Below, piece by piece: positions 33,501-46,431 of a stretch of 64,000 nucleotides of DNA. The first letter of the stretch is position 1. Every line of letters begins with the position of its first letter. The stretch is from Ulva prolifera (lineage: Eukaryota > Chlorophyta > Ulvophyceae > Ulvales > Ulvaceae): positions 310,001 to 374,000 of the forward strand of contig CM041197.1 in assembly GCA_023078555.1 (NCBI GenBank). The letters run 5' to 3'. The notes beneath the pieces were generated by a model. The model worked only from the letters and a program-made list of their open reading frames with translations. It was not told the DNA's origin and did not search any database. Made by a program: the position numbers and the translations under genes.

Positions 33501-36150
33501 CGCACAGCACGCAGCACACATCACGCAAGATCAGTCAAGGGTGAGTGTCGGTGCGTGCGGGAACGCGCTGATCATGGGAGCTACACACGCCGCTGTCCGA
33601 CGGCGACCCCGAGGATGGCATCAGCCTGTCTCATGGTCATGTGGCCGCATGTAAAGATGTGAGGCCACTGTAGCCGCCGACAAGTTCCGAAAGAAAGGCA
33701 GAATGAATGCCCGACGGCCCGAGGCAGCCGTGGGGCGGCGCTGCCAGCCGCAGCGACACAGAGCAGCTATACACCGTGACGCCATGTATGCATGTACGAA
33801 TATCTGCGCGGGGCATATCACATGGCGGGTGTACCGAGGTCGTGGAGTCGCCGCCTCCGCTGGCGTCGCCGGCGTCACCCGCGCTGTGGCGCCGGGGCAC
33901 GCCATGCATGTCCGCTCCACTGGCCTTGTGTATCAGAACGTTGAAGGCGAGGTGATTAAATATGATGTATTCGTTCGTGTCTCTGGTCTTCGCGCCGAGG
34001 TCAAAGCCAGGGCTCAGGTCGGTGATCACCTGCATGCATGTCAGGCCATGTGCTGTGCATGCATGACGGGCTCGCATCCGCGCATCACACATGCCAGGAC
34101 CAGCAGCAATGTCCATGTGAAAGCACCGGTACTAGAGGTTGCTAGTATTCTGAAAATTGATATGGATACATCGCATATGTTGTGTTCTTGTCTGGCAGCC
34201 CGACACTCTTCGAATCAGACACTACTAGCAGTACTGGCACCCATCGAGCATTTCGGGGAGGGATCGGGTGAGAGGGATGCAGACACTGTGGCTGTGGTAG
34301 AGCATGGAGGCGCCAGCAGTGCGCGTCACGCAGTCCTTCGAGGGCTCTCATTTGGAGGTGAAGCTGGCTATGCGCGATCACGTAGCAAATATCACACGTG
34401 AACAGCAGGTGACGAGCGCTGCACCTGTTCGAGGTCGAAGGTGGTGAGCGGCATGCCGTCTGCAGCCATTTGAATGCTGTAACCCTTGTCAATCTTGTCT
34501 TTCAGGTCCTGCAGGCGTATGTGCATGTGGTGTCTTCCAAGTTGAACAAGGCCACAGTGACGGACGGCCTGCGCTGGTTCTGGTGCATGCATGCGGGCCG
34601 GGGCGAAACTTTCATTTGCATTGAAAGTCAAAGTCACAGTACGGCCATGCTCAGCTTGGCTTGAATGTTAGTGCGCGGGGCTCAAGGCCTGGTGAGTACA
34701 TGCACAAGTACGTATACAACGCAAGCTGATGTCCGCTGGGACTTGATGGGAATCGCGGGGTATACAAACCAGCTCAACCTAGGCTGGTGCACGTGATGCG
34801 GTGACTCTGATCCCGAATTCCCCGCTGCTGGTGCGAGTCATACAGCAGCTCCGGGCTGGAAGACACGGAAACTAACACAGCATCGACTTCACCGACTCGG
34901 TATCATCAGCTTCCGGATGATAGCAAATGCTACGATTGTGAGCAGTCTTCACGCAAAAGTGACAACTACTTAAAGAGTCGGAATAGTCAATTTTCTGTGT
35001 ATGCCTGCTACTTTGATTCGTTACGCCGCAGTGCATGACAGGCCACCTATCTTGTGTGAAGCGTATCTCGAGATCAGTGGCAGTGGCAGTGGAGATGACA
35101 GTTTCAGCTGTCTATCACAAGCCCATGATCACTTCAGGATGGGCTGTGGTGCTTACCTCAGCTTGCGCCTGGGTGAGGGGGCCAGCCGATCCATCAGCGC
35201 ACGCCTCCTTCACTGTCTCATGCACCTACAACCACTGCTGACACTGTGTCACCTTTCAACAACAGGCTCCAACAGAATTGGTACACATTCGATATGACAA
35301 AGCCAGTACATGATCCGCGACCAGCGCATCCTACTCAGAAAAGTTTAGACTGGTTTTCTGAAGTTGATGCCTCTCAATTTTACTGCAAATGGCATCTGGC
35401 TCAGAGACGCACATTCACGCGCAGTTCGTATGGGGAATTGAACCGGCCCAGCCCTGACAGCTTGGTTCCCAGAATCTCCTTCTTTCTTTTCACTCCACCT
35501 TTGGTCTGGCAGAATGGCAGGGAGTAGTACTGAAACGGCAACTGTGCCTCAGAGGAGGTGAGCGAGTCCACTTCCACTGCACAAAGGCGTGACAATCAGC
35601 GATAGCCCGTAGTTCAGATAGATTGATACTAAAAGCATTCAGCATTTTGTGATCAGGTAGGCGTGTGTTTAATGCTAGCTCGGGGTGCTGGAGAGGCAGC
35701 TGTACCAGTCGCTGCAGTCGGACCAGAGGGGATGCATGAGCATCAAGACCCGACAACACGATCTACACTACCGGGGATGTTGACAATTGTGGCACACAAC
35801 GGTCAGTCGTGTACGTTCTTTGCGGATACAATTAGGTAGGCGAAGATGAACTTTACAACGTTAACCTGCCACACATCGCTGAACGAGTGGACACTATTTA
35901 AGAACGTGATTCCGCCGGGGGAGCTCACGGAACAGACACATGGCGGTCAATTTTCAATAGATTGCGAAACATATCAAGCCTGTCGCCATGGCAATTTGGC
36001 CAGAAGCTCACCCCCGAGCTTCTCTCCTTGCTCATACTTCTTCGGCTGGGCTCCGAAGAACTCGAAAGCATTTGCAGTGAGGAAACAGGCGAAAATAAGT
36101 AGAATCGCGTGAATTGACGAGCACATCAGCAGGCAGGGCGATGCCGGCAT
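30533..36150 (-). CDS. Nonaspanin (TM9SF/EMP70 family), copy 1, subtype A
   Basis: The ten-exon model, 5' to 3', is 36012-36150, 35413-35576, 35157-35225, 34425-34508, 33901-34029, 33241-33375, 32795-33046, 31898-32231, 31173-31593 and 30533-30908. All junctions are GT-AG and in phase, giving 700 residues. A signal peptide (about 1-28) leads into a lumenal domain with KYEQGEKLGVEVDSL, PFQYYSLPFC, GRFNSPYELRV, NHLAFNVLI and VGFEVMPCSIKRL. A YTYDVYW...RRWDAYL block then precedes the first membrane segment (WFSVLNSLATVLVLSMM). GDVFREP, LSPARRG, YPSFSGAV, IWLVISFPLAVLGGY, YYVMSAMWRGYF, YNWWWRSFHRGG and YLCLGAVGFAASLAFVW are family landmarks across nine or so helices. Nonaspanins guide transmembrane cargo in Golgi and endosomes. 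After the last helix there is a hydrophilic tail of about 45 residues ending DPDGDV, not the usual KxD. Confidence 0.93.
33490..33535. repeat. Intronic CGCAGCA-type minisatellite, also in copies 2 and 4
   Basis: The homologous intron between exons 5 and 6 carries a variable run of the 7-bp unit ACGCAGC. It is short here, longer at about 40740-40775 (copy 2) and longest at about 57815-57845 (copy 4). Flanking cacatcacgcaagatcagtc is shared by copies 1 and 2. Confidence 0.7.
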
Positions 36151-36159
36151 CGTCTGGCC

Positions 36160-36900
36160 TGGAGGAGCTGCGTTTGCAGCACAACTGGCTCAACGACTGC
36201 AGCGCGTGATCTAACCTCGCTCAACGGGAATTGCAATTCACATGTATTTAACCGTCAGTAGATCGGTCCAAGCGGGCGCTTCGACCTTGCTTGCTACGCG
36301 AGGGAACGCTGGCCGATGGGCTCTGCAAGCGTGCAGCTGACGATCCGGTTGCCCAAGCGAGTGAAAATTACTGCAGGTCACGGGATCTCAACGTGCCTTT
36401 TGGCTCCGCGACTTCATTTTGAACATTCGCGATTGCATGCGTATGTGCGTGTCCAGTGCTGCGAAGTTGGCAGTTCACTGCACGGAGGTATTTGGGTCCA
36501 GATCATTTACAACCCAGATAAAAGCGAAGCTGGCCCAAATAAAAAACACGTTCAGACACCAGTGATTCTAGCTCGGGAGCTAGCTCGGACATCAACGTGC
36601 ACGGGATCGGGCCTCACAAACAGGCCGTCGGGGCTCGAACGCTGCAAACGGAAAGCTGCTACACAGCGTGATTCTGGATGCGTTGGTGTGCGGTTCCCCT
36701 GGTTGCCGCGGTGCTACCTGCCTTCCTCGCTTTGTCCTCGTAACACAGCGTGATGCTGCCTCAGCTGAGGCTGAGCTCAGCCAATCTCAGTAGACGGCCC
36801 CACGTCGTGATGACCACAGGTGTGCACAAGCTTGTGCGTCGCATGCATGCAGAAGGATCTTCTGAAAAGGTGCACACAGCATGAGCGATGATGGTGACTG
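36160..36900 (-). promoter_or_regulatory. Conserved 5' flank of subtype-A nonaspanin genes
   Basis: The 600-700 bp upstream of the ATG of copies 1, 2 and 4 are alignable. All share an aacgtgcc/aatgtgcc block followed by tccgcgactt. At 36798-36827, 44268-44296 and 61121-61150 there is the best-kept run, CCACGTCGTGATGACC, then (A/T)CAGGTGTGCACA. It contains a CACGTC core of the type bound by bZIP factors. Conservation above the flanks suggests a shared promoter element, or simply recent duplication. Confidence 0.5.
36673..36742 (+). mobile_element. 70-bp LINE 3' end with target-site duplication
   Basis: ACACAGCGTGAT occurs at 36661-36672 and 36743-36754. Between them lies ...ttgccgcggtgctacctgcc...tttgtcctcgta, the family's 3' end. 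It inserted into the 5' flank of copy 1. The corresponding place upstream of copy 2 lacks it, so it postdates that duplication. Confidence 0.8.
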
Positions 36901-37859
36901 CCCCTATGGCCGCAGCGGGGCTCCCACTCCTTGGTTTTCTCGTCGCTGTGGGGGACTGTGGCCAGCCCGCCACAATTGCAGCTACTAGTGCTACTAGTGC
37001 TACAACCTGCAACCTGCAAACTGCTCGTGGAGGCATGGCGGCGCCGCGTCATCGCTCGCAACGGCATCGCCTCCGCGGTGGAACCAGACCTGAGCAGGCT
37101 CCCCAAAGCCCCCGAGGCCTCGGCCGCGGCCTGCCAGCTCGCCCGGCAGCACCCCGCACGTAACCCTCCACCAGATCCTTACCCATCTGCCCCGGCCGCG
37201 CCCGCAACCTCTCATGGCGCCAGGCTCTGCCCTCCATCGTCCCCGCGGCTCTCTGCTCCCGCGCACACGATGCCCCAGATGCCCCCAGCAAAACAAGCGT
37301 CATGTAAAGAGACTCCACTTGTACCGCAAGTCTACTCACCTGGCGTCATCCCGGTGACATCCCAGGCCGCGTCCGCAGGCACTGCACTCGGCTATCTAAG
37401 GCGCCGGCTCTGGAGCCCAGGAGCGCTGTCATGCATGATTGCCCCATACAGCATGTCACGGTGACTGACGGTCGTGCTGCACGTCCTCTGGTGACACGGA
37501 GCTGCCCTGCCTTGCCTGCTTTCCCAATCGACTGATGCTCTGCATGCACACGCCCACGACGCCGAGCAACTCGGGTCACCGGGGTCAATCAAGACTCCTT
37601 CGGATCTGGAACAGCTGCTACACATCAACCGATGCGCTTTCTGCCCGTGCGGGCTAGGACATCTGCTGCGTGAAAGTTCGCCGCTCTGACGGTGACTGTA
37701 CGCGACATCCTAATGGTATACACAGACCTTGTCCACATCAATGTAAATGCGTGCATGCACAGCATGCATGCCTGAACGCTACTGCGCAGCACATGCTGCA
37801 ATCGCGCCCATGTCACCTCTAAACATCGATATCACCATCAGGATTGTCATCACCAGCAA

Positions 37860-40800
37860 CTATGTGGCCCCCTCAAGCAGCTGTTCCCCGCAGTCCTCTC
37901 CATCCTGCCCACATACAGGCACCCCATCCGCCTCGAGGTGCGAGTAAGTCAGCCACACAAACGCGAGCGATGCCGCGAAGCCGACGGCGCCGAGGCACAG
38001 GTACACCGCAAAGGCAACAACAGACATGTAGCAGGTGTACAGGAGCAGGGCGAGGCCGTGCGAGGCTGTGGCTGGGATGTACACTTTGAGGAAGATGCAG
38101 GAGTAGCCAAGGATATAGAGGGCTGTGGCGCCGCCGCGGTGGAAGGAGCGCCACCACCAGTTGTAGTCCTGTGATCGGAGCTGTGCATACCTGCAGCGGG
38201 GAGAAGGTGCTGACATGTTGACATCATCTGGAATATGGCGGCGATGAGCACGCCACACACGACCAGTGTTCCAGCACAGCCGCTGCCCCTGATGTACAAA
38301 ACTCATTGCAATTGATATCATTATTTCTGCTGCACGGACAGGCCGTGCGCACGGCTGCCATCTTCAGAACAAGAGGATCGGAGCCGGCAAGGTGAGCCTA
38401 TCCCACAGGCGTGATCGCTACTAGTAATAGTATTAGTGTTGAGCACTGAGACAGGAGCAGGTGCGCACGTCAAGATGATGGAGCATTGTGTGGTGGCGAG
38501 CACCAAGAGCCCAAAGACGACGATGAGGAAGCCAAACTGGTGAAAGAAGTAGCCCCGCCACATCGCTGACATCACGTAGTAGAGCCCAATGTTGATAGTG
38601 GCAAAGGGCAGGAGGCCGGCGACGGTGTAGAGCACGAGTGGCCTAGCAAGAAGCCGGGGCGGAGGTATGTCGCGGGGGCCTTTGTTGGTGTGCCCCGGCC
38701 ACATGGCGAGAGGCGTGCGGGAGGCCAGGTACCCGCCGAGGAACGCCATCGGGACGCTGATGACAACCCAGATGACGTCAAGACGCAGGAGCTGTGCAAA
38801 GATCGGCGAGACAGCGCCCGAGAAGGATGGGTAAGTCGTTGCGACTTTGTGCACGAAGCTGTAGATGCATGCTGCGGAAATCATGGCGCCTGCATACATA
38901 TGGGGCCGCGGCTGGTGACCTGAGGACGAGCGTGTGCACACATGTAATCGGTGCCTGCATGCGTCACGGTGGCCGAATGCACTGTTCAGGGCTGGCCAAT
39001 GCATCACGACCCCCACAATCCACCCGCCGCGTGGTCTCCACTGCTCAGATACAACGTTGTATCCCCAAAAGAGAGGAGCTAATCACATGGGGACACACAT
39101 GTGTGCGATTTTGGTACTGTGCGCATTGCCTGCTAGTCCTGGGCAGTGACGGTAGTGTAATCTCTTGAACTGAATGCCTACGAGCGAGGGGGAAGTGTGA
39201 CTTCACACCAGGTAGCTCGACCGCTGCCTTGAAGCACACCCCACCCCAGTGGCTGATTCGTGAAGAGTCCTGAGACGCCGAGCGCGCCATGTTGCGCCAG
39301 ATCAATACCGCCGAGTAGCCGCCCGCCACGGAGAGGAGTGCGTACAGGAGGATGGCGGTGGTGAGCAGCGCGCCCCGATGCGCAGGCGACAGGAGGCCTA
39401 GAGCAGCAAGCATGAGTGTTGCAGCGACAGTGCAGAGGACGTGCACGCCCCCGCCGAAGAGCGATGCGAGCTGAACTGCAGCGGCGGGCTCGCGGAACAC
39501 GTCGCCGGCAACGAGCATCCACCCGGCCTCGGCCGAAGGATCCTGCACGCCAGGGGCAGTGGGCCGGAAGCGGGCCCTTGTGATGCTTCTGGGTCATGCA
39601 CATCGGGAGTGCCACAAGTACAGCGTGTTCATGAGTATACGGAAGCGGGCTTGAAACCATGTGCGCACATGCATGAAACCAGGTGTCTGAAGGTGCTACT
39701 CGACAGGACGCGGGACAGGACGCGGGACGTGTGTGCACCGCGGCCATGGCGCAGCAGAGCCCCATCTGCAAGCAGAATCTCAAGCGCACATGGTGTCACA
39801 CAGGCTAGCGCTGAGAACACCATGAGTCAGGGAAAATGCCCTATGCTTGGCACAGGCTACTCCTGCATGCACTGAGCCCTGTGCCCACGCTGCAAGGCAT
39901 TGAGCCATCTACTCGACAGGCTGTTATGGACGCTGACAGGTTAGCCGAGGTGCACTCCGGCACATGGGCAGCTGGCGTGCTGATCGGCTCATGAGCTGAC
40001 CGGTCAAGAGGTCATGTGAATTCAAGTGTGCCCACACCTTGCCCTGCACGACACGGCGAAGAATGTTGTACTTGGCGAGGTCCCGGCGCACAGTGCGCAG
40101 GAAGATGATGGCGACCTTCATGGACAGCACCAGCACCGTGCACAACGAGTTGAGGACGGAGAACCACTGAATCTCGGGCGCGCTGGCGGGGCTGCGCAGA
40201 TAGGCGTCCCACCGCCGCGACCACTCGATGCCGATCTCCTGCCAATACACGTCATACGTGTAAACTATGTCCTCACCCTCAGCAACCACCTGCACAGCCG
40301 CAATGCATGAGCAGCATGCATGCGTGCGTGCAGCCGAGCCTTGCGTTTGGAGACTGTGCAATATGTGCAGGCGCTTCGTACTTGAGATTGAAACACTATT
40401 CCTGCAGGGCAGTCAGGCAAACTGCATCTTTACTGGTAGCACATGTGCACAGTCAGGCTACAGGGGGCAAACCTGCGGCTCTAGGTTGCGGGGGTCCCCC
40501 CAGGGTCGGCACTCGATGTCCTTGAGGGGCTCGCCCTTAAGCCGCTTGATGCTGCAGGGCATCAGCTCAAAGCCAACTACCTCCCACATCGGCTTCGCCT
40601 CCTGCGCCACAGATGTAACAGACTACAGCTAATCATAAGTGCAGCATCGGTGTGCTTGAATGCATGGGCGCCAGCTGCAGGCTGTGCTACTCGAAGCACC
40701 ACCGCCCTTCCAGTGCCGGCGTCGTCCTACGCACATGGCACACAGCACGCAGCACGCAGCACACAGCTCACATCACGCAAGATCAGTCCACGTGCACTTC

Positions 40801-43673
40801 AAGGGTGTATATATGTACGTGAGGGGACGCGATGAGCATGGACGCTGCACACACGGCTGTCCGTCAGCGACTGAAACGGGACGGAATCATCCTCACATAC
40901 ATGTGGCCGCATATGAAAACGTGCGGCCTCTGCAGCTGCCTACACATTGCGAATGAAACGAAGAAAGAACGAGCTACGGCCTGGGACGGCCGCAGCGATA
41001 CAGATCTGTGTCTAGAGCAGCCGCACACGCCATGTATGCATGCATGTATGCACATCTGCGCAGGACAAACCACATGGCACGCATACCGTGGCCATGACGT
41101 CGCTGACTCCTCTGGCGCCGCCAACGTCGCCTGCATTTTGGTGCCGTCGCGCGGCATGCATGTCCGCTCCTTTGGCCTTGTTTATCAGAACGTTGAAGAC
41201 GAAGTGGTTGAAGATGATGTAGCCGTTCGAGTCGCTGGTCTTCGCGCCGAGATCAAACCCAGGGCTCAGGTCGGGGATAACCTGCATGCATTCCGGGCCA
41301 TGCGCGGGGGCATGCATGACGACCCACCAGGGCTCGAGTCGCATCCGTGCCTCACTGCGGCGACAACATGCCAGGAGAAGCAGCACTGTTGATCTGGAAG
41401 CACCGGCATCAGAGGGTACTAGTATTTTGACAATCAACATGGATGCAGCGCACATACTGTGTATACTTGATTGGCAGCCTGACACCCTTCGTGACAGATG
41501 GTACTAGCATGCAGAGCGGGGAGGGAGTGGGTGAGAGAACTGCAGACCCTAGTACTGGCAGGGCATGGAGGCGCCAGCAGCCACGTCACGTGGTGCCTCG
41601 ACAGCTTTCGTGTGGCAGGTACAGCTGTACGCGCAATTACATGCTTGCATTTACGAGAAACAAAGAACCACATATGGACACCAGATGACGATGGGCGGGG
41701 CCGCACCCGGGAACGGGCCGATTCGAGGTCGAAGGTTGTGAGCGGCATGCCGTCGGTAGCCATATGAATCCTGTAGCCCTTGTCAATCTTGTCTTTCACG
41801 TCCTGCAGGTGCTTAGGTAAAGTAAAGTAAATCAGAATTTACAAAGCCGTATCCTATTGGACACAGGTGCATGTGGTGTCTTCCAGCCTGGCCTTTGAAC
41901 AAGGCCATGGACGGCGCGCACTGATGCAGGTGCATGCATGCGGGCCGGGCCGAAATTTGGAATGAAACTGAAAGACAAAGCGCGGGCAGCCTGAGCCAGG
42001 CATGCATGCGAGCGCGCTGGGGTCGAGGCCTGATGTGCACATGCACTAGGCAATTTATAATTAAACACGAGCTGATGCCCACTGGGACTCGATGGGAGTT
42101 GCGGGCAGAAAGTTGATCAGAACATCAGTGCTTCAAATTGGGCCAATTCAATGATGATGCGTGATGCGGTGCCTCTGCGTCCGCACGAGCAAAAGCCACT
42201 GATTCCTGACATACGGCTGCAGTGTGCTAGACGACACGGACACTAGTACCAACACAGCAGCAACCTCCTTGCACAAGGCTTCCGGATGAAAGCGAATGAC
42301 ACACTTGTGAGCACTTTCCAGGCAGAAGGGTTGGCTAGTGCGTGTGTTACAAGGATAAAGGCAGCAAGGCGGGCAGCACCGCGGGAGAGTAAGCAGGCGA
42401 AGCACACACCCAGACACCCACGCACGCAGCACCCGGATGGCCATCACGCCCAGAAAACCCGCCACGCTCCCAGCAAACAACACAGATCCGCAAACCGCCA
42501 AACACACCCACACACCCACACACGAACGCACAAACCCAACGGCCCACACACGGCTAGTGCGTGTATGCCTAATACTTTGGATGTTTCAACCATGTGGCAG
42601 TGCGGGGACAGGCGACCACCGGTGCTGCGACAAGCGCATGTCAGTGGCTGTGAAGAAGACAATTGCAGCCGTCTCGGACAGAAACCAGCCTGTGATCACT
42701 GCACCCTGAGCGGTGGTGCTTACCTTGACTTGCGCCAGAGTGAGGGGGCCAGCCGATCCATCAGCGCACACCTCCTTCACTTTCTCATGCACCTATACAG
42801 CAACTATTGATTCAATGTCAACTGTCAACAGCAGGCTCCAACAGAGTTGGTGCGCATCCGGTATCACAAAGCCAGCGCAGCATCCGCAACGAGCGCATTT
42901 CAGACTGATTGTCTTGAGATGATGCCTCCCGAATGTTCTGCAAATGGCATGGATCCAGCTCTGAGACGCACATTCACTCGCAGTTCATACGGGGAGTTGA
43001 ATCGGCCCAGCCCTGACAGCTTGGTCCCCAGAATCTCCTTCTTTGCTTTCAACCCACCTTTGGCCTGGCAGAATGGCAGGGAGTAGTACTGAAATGGCAA
43101 CTGTGCCACAGAGGAGGTGACCGAGTCCACTTCCACTGCACACAGGCGTGTCCATTGGTGATAGCGCATGGGTTACATTTGGTGCATTGAGCGTTTTCAG
43201 CGCAGGCGGGCATGTGTTTCAAGCTGGCTCGGGGTGCTAGAACGGCAACTGCCAGTTGGTGCATCAGAAGGGATGCATGAGCATCCCGATCCGAGAACAC
43301 AATCTATATTACCGGGAATGTTGAAAATTGTGGCACAGAAAGGTCACTCGTGTACATCCGTAGGTAGCTAGCTATATATAGCTGAAGATGAACTTACAAC
43401 CTGCCACGCAACGCTCAACGCGAGGACACTGTTTTAAATCTCGAACCCGCCGGGAACAGTAACAGAACAAATACATGACGGCCATCGTTTCTTCGGTTGA
43501 AAGACGTGTCAAGCCTGTCGCCATGGCAACTTGGCCGGAAGCTCACCCCCGAGCTTCTCTCCTTGCTCATACTTCCTCGGCTGGACATCGAAAGCATTTG
43601 CAGTCAGGCAGGCGAAAACCAGCAAAATTGCGTGAATTGATGAGCACATCAGCAGGCTCGGCGATGCCAGCAT
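37860..43673 (-). CDS. Nonaspanin (TM9SF/EMP70 family), copy 2, subtype A
   Basis: The ten exons, 5' to 3', are 43547-43673, 42972-43135, 42724-42792, 41707-41802, 41126-41281, 40473-40601, 40038-40289, 39209-39542, 38469-38889 and 37860-38190, in phase, 692 residues. It is the closest relative of copy 1: exons 2, 3, 7, 8 and 9 have identical lengths, and long identities include YYVMSAMWRGYFFHQFGFL. The signal peptide (SIHAILLVFACLTANA) leads to DVQPRKYEQGEKLG. Exons 4 and 5 are slightly longer than in copy 1 because the homologous donors are lost and the next in-phase GTs are used. Those two borders are the weakest part of the model. The tail after the last helix is about 35 residues and ends EQLLEGAT. 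A LINE lies in intron 3. Confidence 0.9.
42346..42551 (-). mobile_element. 5'-truncated LINE in intron 3 of nonaspanin copy 2
   Basis: 206 bp running from the 3' end (gttacaaggataaaggcagc) through the CA-rich UTR. It is bounded by an exact 13-bp target-site duplication, GGCTAGTGCGTGT, at 42333-42345 and 42552-42564. Confidence 0.9.
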
Positions 43674-44670
43674 CGTCTGGACTGGAGGAGCTGCGTTCGC
43701 AGCACAACTAGCTAGCGCTCAATGGCTGCAACGCGTGATCAAACCTCGCTCAGGTTGACTTGAAGTTCACATCTAAGTACTACTCGGTAGACCCGTGCAA
43801 GCGCGCGCTGCCACCTTGCTTGCTGTGTTGACAAGAGGGAACGCTGGCTGATGGGCAGCCAGGCACGCGTGCAGATGACGAACCGGTTGCCCAAGCGAGC
43901 AAACTGCAAATCACTGCAGGCCGCGTGATCGTCAGAGGCTCTCAACGTGCCTTGTGGCTCCGCGACTTGTCCATTTTGAACACACGATGTCATGCACATG
44001 TGCGTGTGTCTTGTGCCGCGAAGCTGACAGTCCACTACACGTCGGAATCTGGATCCAGGTCATCAGCAGCTACACAGACAAGACCGGAACTGGCCTAACC
44101 TCCAGGCATGTACAGCTGCAGGCATCGGTGATTCGAGCGCTGGAGCTAGCTCGGGCATCACTGTGCACGAGATTGGGCCTCACAAACAGGACACCAGGGC
44201 GCCAGCGCTGCAAACGGAAAGCTGCTACGCAGCTCGTTGCTGCTTCAGTCACTTGCGATGGACGTTTCCACGTCGTGATGACCACAGGTGTGCACACGCA
44301 TGCATGCAGCCGGCAATTAATACGCGAAGCGCTGTGCTCAACTGTGCTAGATGTCCAATGATCAAGTTCTGCAAGAAATGATGGCTGTACATGTCACCGT
44401 CCCAAGACTGGTGCGCAATCAGGCTGATGTTTGCCCAATCGTTGTAACATCTGACTAGAGTGTCACAGTCGAGTACAGGCAAACACAGCAGAAGCTTGCA
44501 ATTGTCTTGGAAGACAAGACTGGAGGGGATTGAATTGCCACAGGGCAAGGCCGGAACATGTGGTGTCTGTCCATGAGTGTCATGTAACCAGCAACAACCA
44601 GTGCCTTTTATACTTTACAGGGTACAGTACTGTATACATATAGGTACGTACCTAGCATAAGATGTGTGTC

Positions 44671-45311
44671 ACAAGGACAAAGGCAGCAAGTCGGGCAGCA
44701 CCGCGAAAGGAGCAAGCAGACGAAGCAAACACCAAGACACCCACGAACAGCTCACCCATCACCGGCGTAGCAAGCGACACAGACCCGCAGACCGCCAAGC
44801 ACACACCCACACACCAGCACACACACGCACAGACCCACACACCCACAAACCCAAACCCACACACGCGCACGCACAAACCCCACGGCCGACACACAACATC
44901 ACAACCACCAGCACCACAACGCCCGCCGCCGCACGACAGGGCCAAACCCAACACACTGCTGCCTGAGGCCGCCCATCATGGCCGCCCGATTGCCGGGGGC
45001 CGCCCTGGCCCCAAGACCCACCCCCACCCCACCAAGCCACAGCATACCACGCCAGCCCGGCACACCGCCGCGCAGCCCCGCCGGCCCACGCCGCACCGCA
45101 CCTAGGACACTGCATCGCCCAAGCCGTGCCGCAGTCCCCGCACATGCCAACGAAGGCATCCCGCACACCCATCGGACCCGGCCCAGCTGGAGTCAGAGGC
45201 CACAGGCCGGTGGCGTCAAGCGGACGGGGCGCCCAAGGGGCACCCCACCGCTCAGGCCGGATGGCCTGTAAGCGGCGAGAGGTCATCAGACGGGACTGTG
45301 AGTCCCGTCTG
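44671..45311 (-). mobile_element. LINE copy, 641 bp, with exact 14-bp target-site duplication
   Basis: ATAAGATGTGTGTC at 44657-44670 is repeated at 45312-45325. The element includes the family's 3' UTR and the last codons of its ORF. The stretch ggcctgtaagcggcgagagg at about 45264-45285 is the complement of the region around 10955-10995 in the longer plus-strand copy. Exact duplications indicate a recent insertion. Confidence 0.92.
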
Positions 45312-45325
45312 ATAAGATGTGTGTC

Positions 45326-46431
45326 TGTCCGTACAACATGATGTCTCGCATGGACTGCGTGAACAACCCCTCACGCCTTTGCCCGCTGCCGACCTTCCTG
45401 GAGCAGGTGCAATACGAGCTGCACGATCCGAAGTGGCGGCCGGAGTGCTACTTCAACTCTACGGTGCAGCCACACCTGCCTCAACCCGCTCATGCATACA
45501 CAGTCTCCTTGCCGGGGTTGCAATGCCTTGTGCATACATGGTGTCCTGTTTTGTGTCTTGCGTTGCAATAACTACCTGCCTCTCTGGCTCTGTCCATGCA
45601 TATGTAACAAAGGACAAGATTCACGGGCAGGAAGCATGACCGAGAGCGAAGCACGGCTGCTGCATCTTTGTAGAGATCTTCCATACATGTGGTGCACCGC
45701 TGTCACAGAGCACAGCGACCTGCGCCCCGACACAAGCACTGGTGCTCGTTTCAAACTTCACCCTCGCCAGTGAAGCTGCCTGCTGATGATGTTAAGTTGA
45801 TTGTTGAACCGCGGGCTAGTGCGGGACGGATATGAAAGGAATTGTGTCTCTCTGCGGCCCGTGGTCAACAGGCATGCAGCTCCGAGTCTTCGTTGCCAGC
45901 ATCGTGATGCTATAGAGTAGGCTACGGGTGGACTGATGTGGCACTCAGCGCGCGTGGCATGACTCTACATACAAACAAAAGGGTCTCGACGCAATTCCTG
46001 CCTACATCAACGCTCTTCAGTCACGGTGGCCAGGCATATGGCTGCCTGGGCTCTTCAATGTTCTTCCAATGTCTGATGCAATGGGTGGCAGTCCTTCAGA
46101 CCGCAGTCGGGCCTTGCTTGGCTGCCATGTGTCACTAGTTCAGAAGCAGCGCAGCTAGCAGGCTTACAGTAGGTTCACGCTATCATGGTACACTCACTGG
46201 CCATGCTGTGTTCATCTGCACCAGGCAGTGCTCCCACGTGCTGAGACGACAACGTCACGTCGACACTGCCAGCACCTACCACAGTCGCCTACACTGGAGA
46301 TCAATAACGATGTAACAAGACAAGGTGACACGCGTGGTGTCTGCCTGTGTTGGGATGGGCGCTCTTCACGCCCTGACATCCACATCGCCACCCCCGGCAA
46401 CTCGTGGCACAGAGTTCGCCTGCAGTGGCAA
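45326..46431. other. Spacer with a possible plus-strand exon fragment
   Basis: Plus-strand 45337-45464 reads MDCVNNPSRLCPLPTFLEQV then QYELHDPKWRPECYFNST and meets a GT (acg|gtgcag), which looks like an exon. The LINE at 44.67-45.31 kb inserted immediately upstream of it. No family is recognised, and no partner exon is certain. The rest up to the stop of copy 3 is featureless. Confidence 0.3.

Noticed and set aside
44662-45105. His/Thr/Pro-rich proteins encoded by the CA-rich stretches (also at 9.7, 52.0 and 42.4 kb)
   Set aside because: These are LINE 3' UTR sequences read as protein, and the same DNA occurs in every truncated copy.
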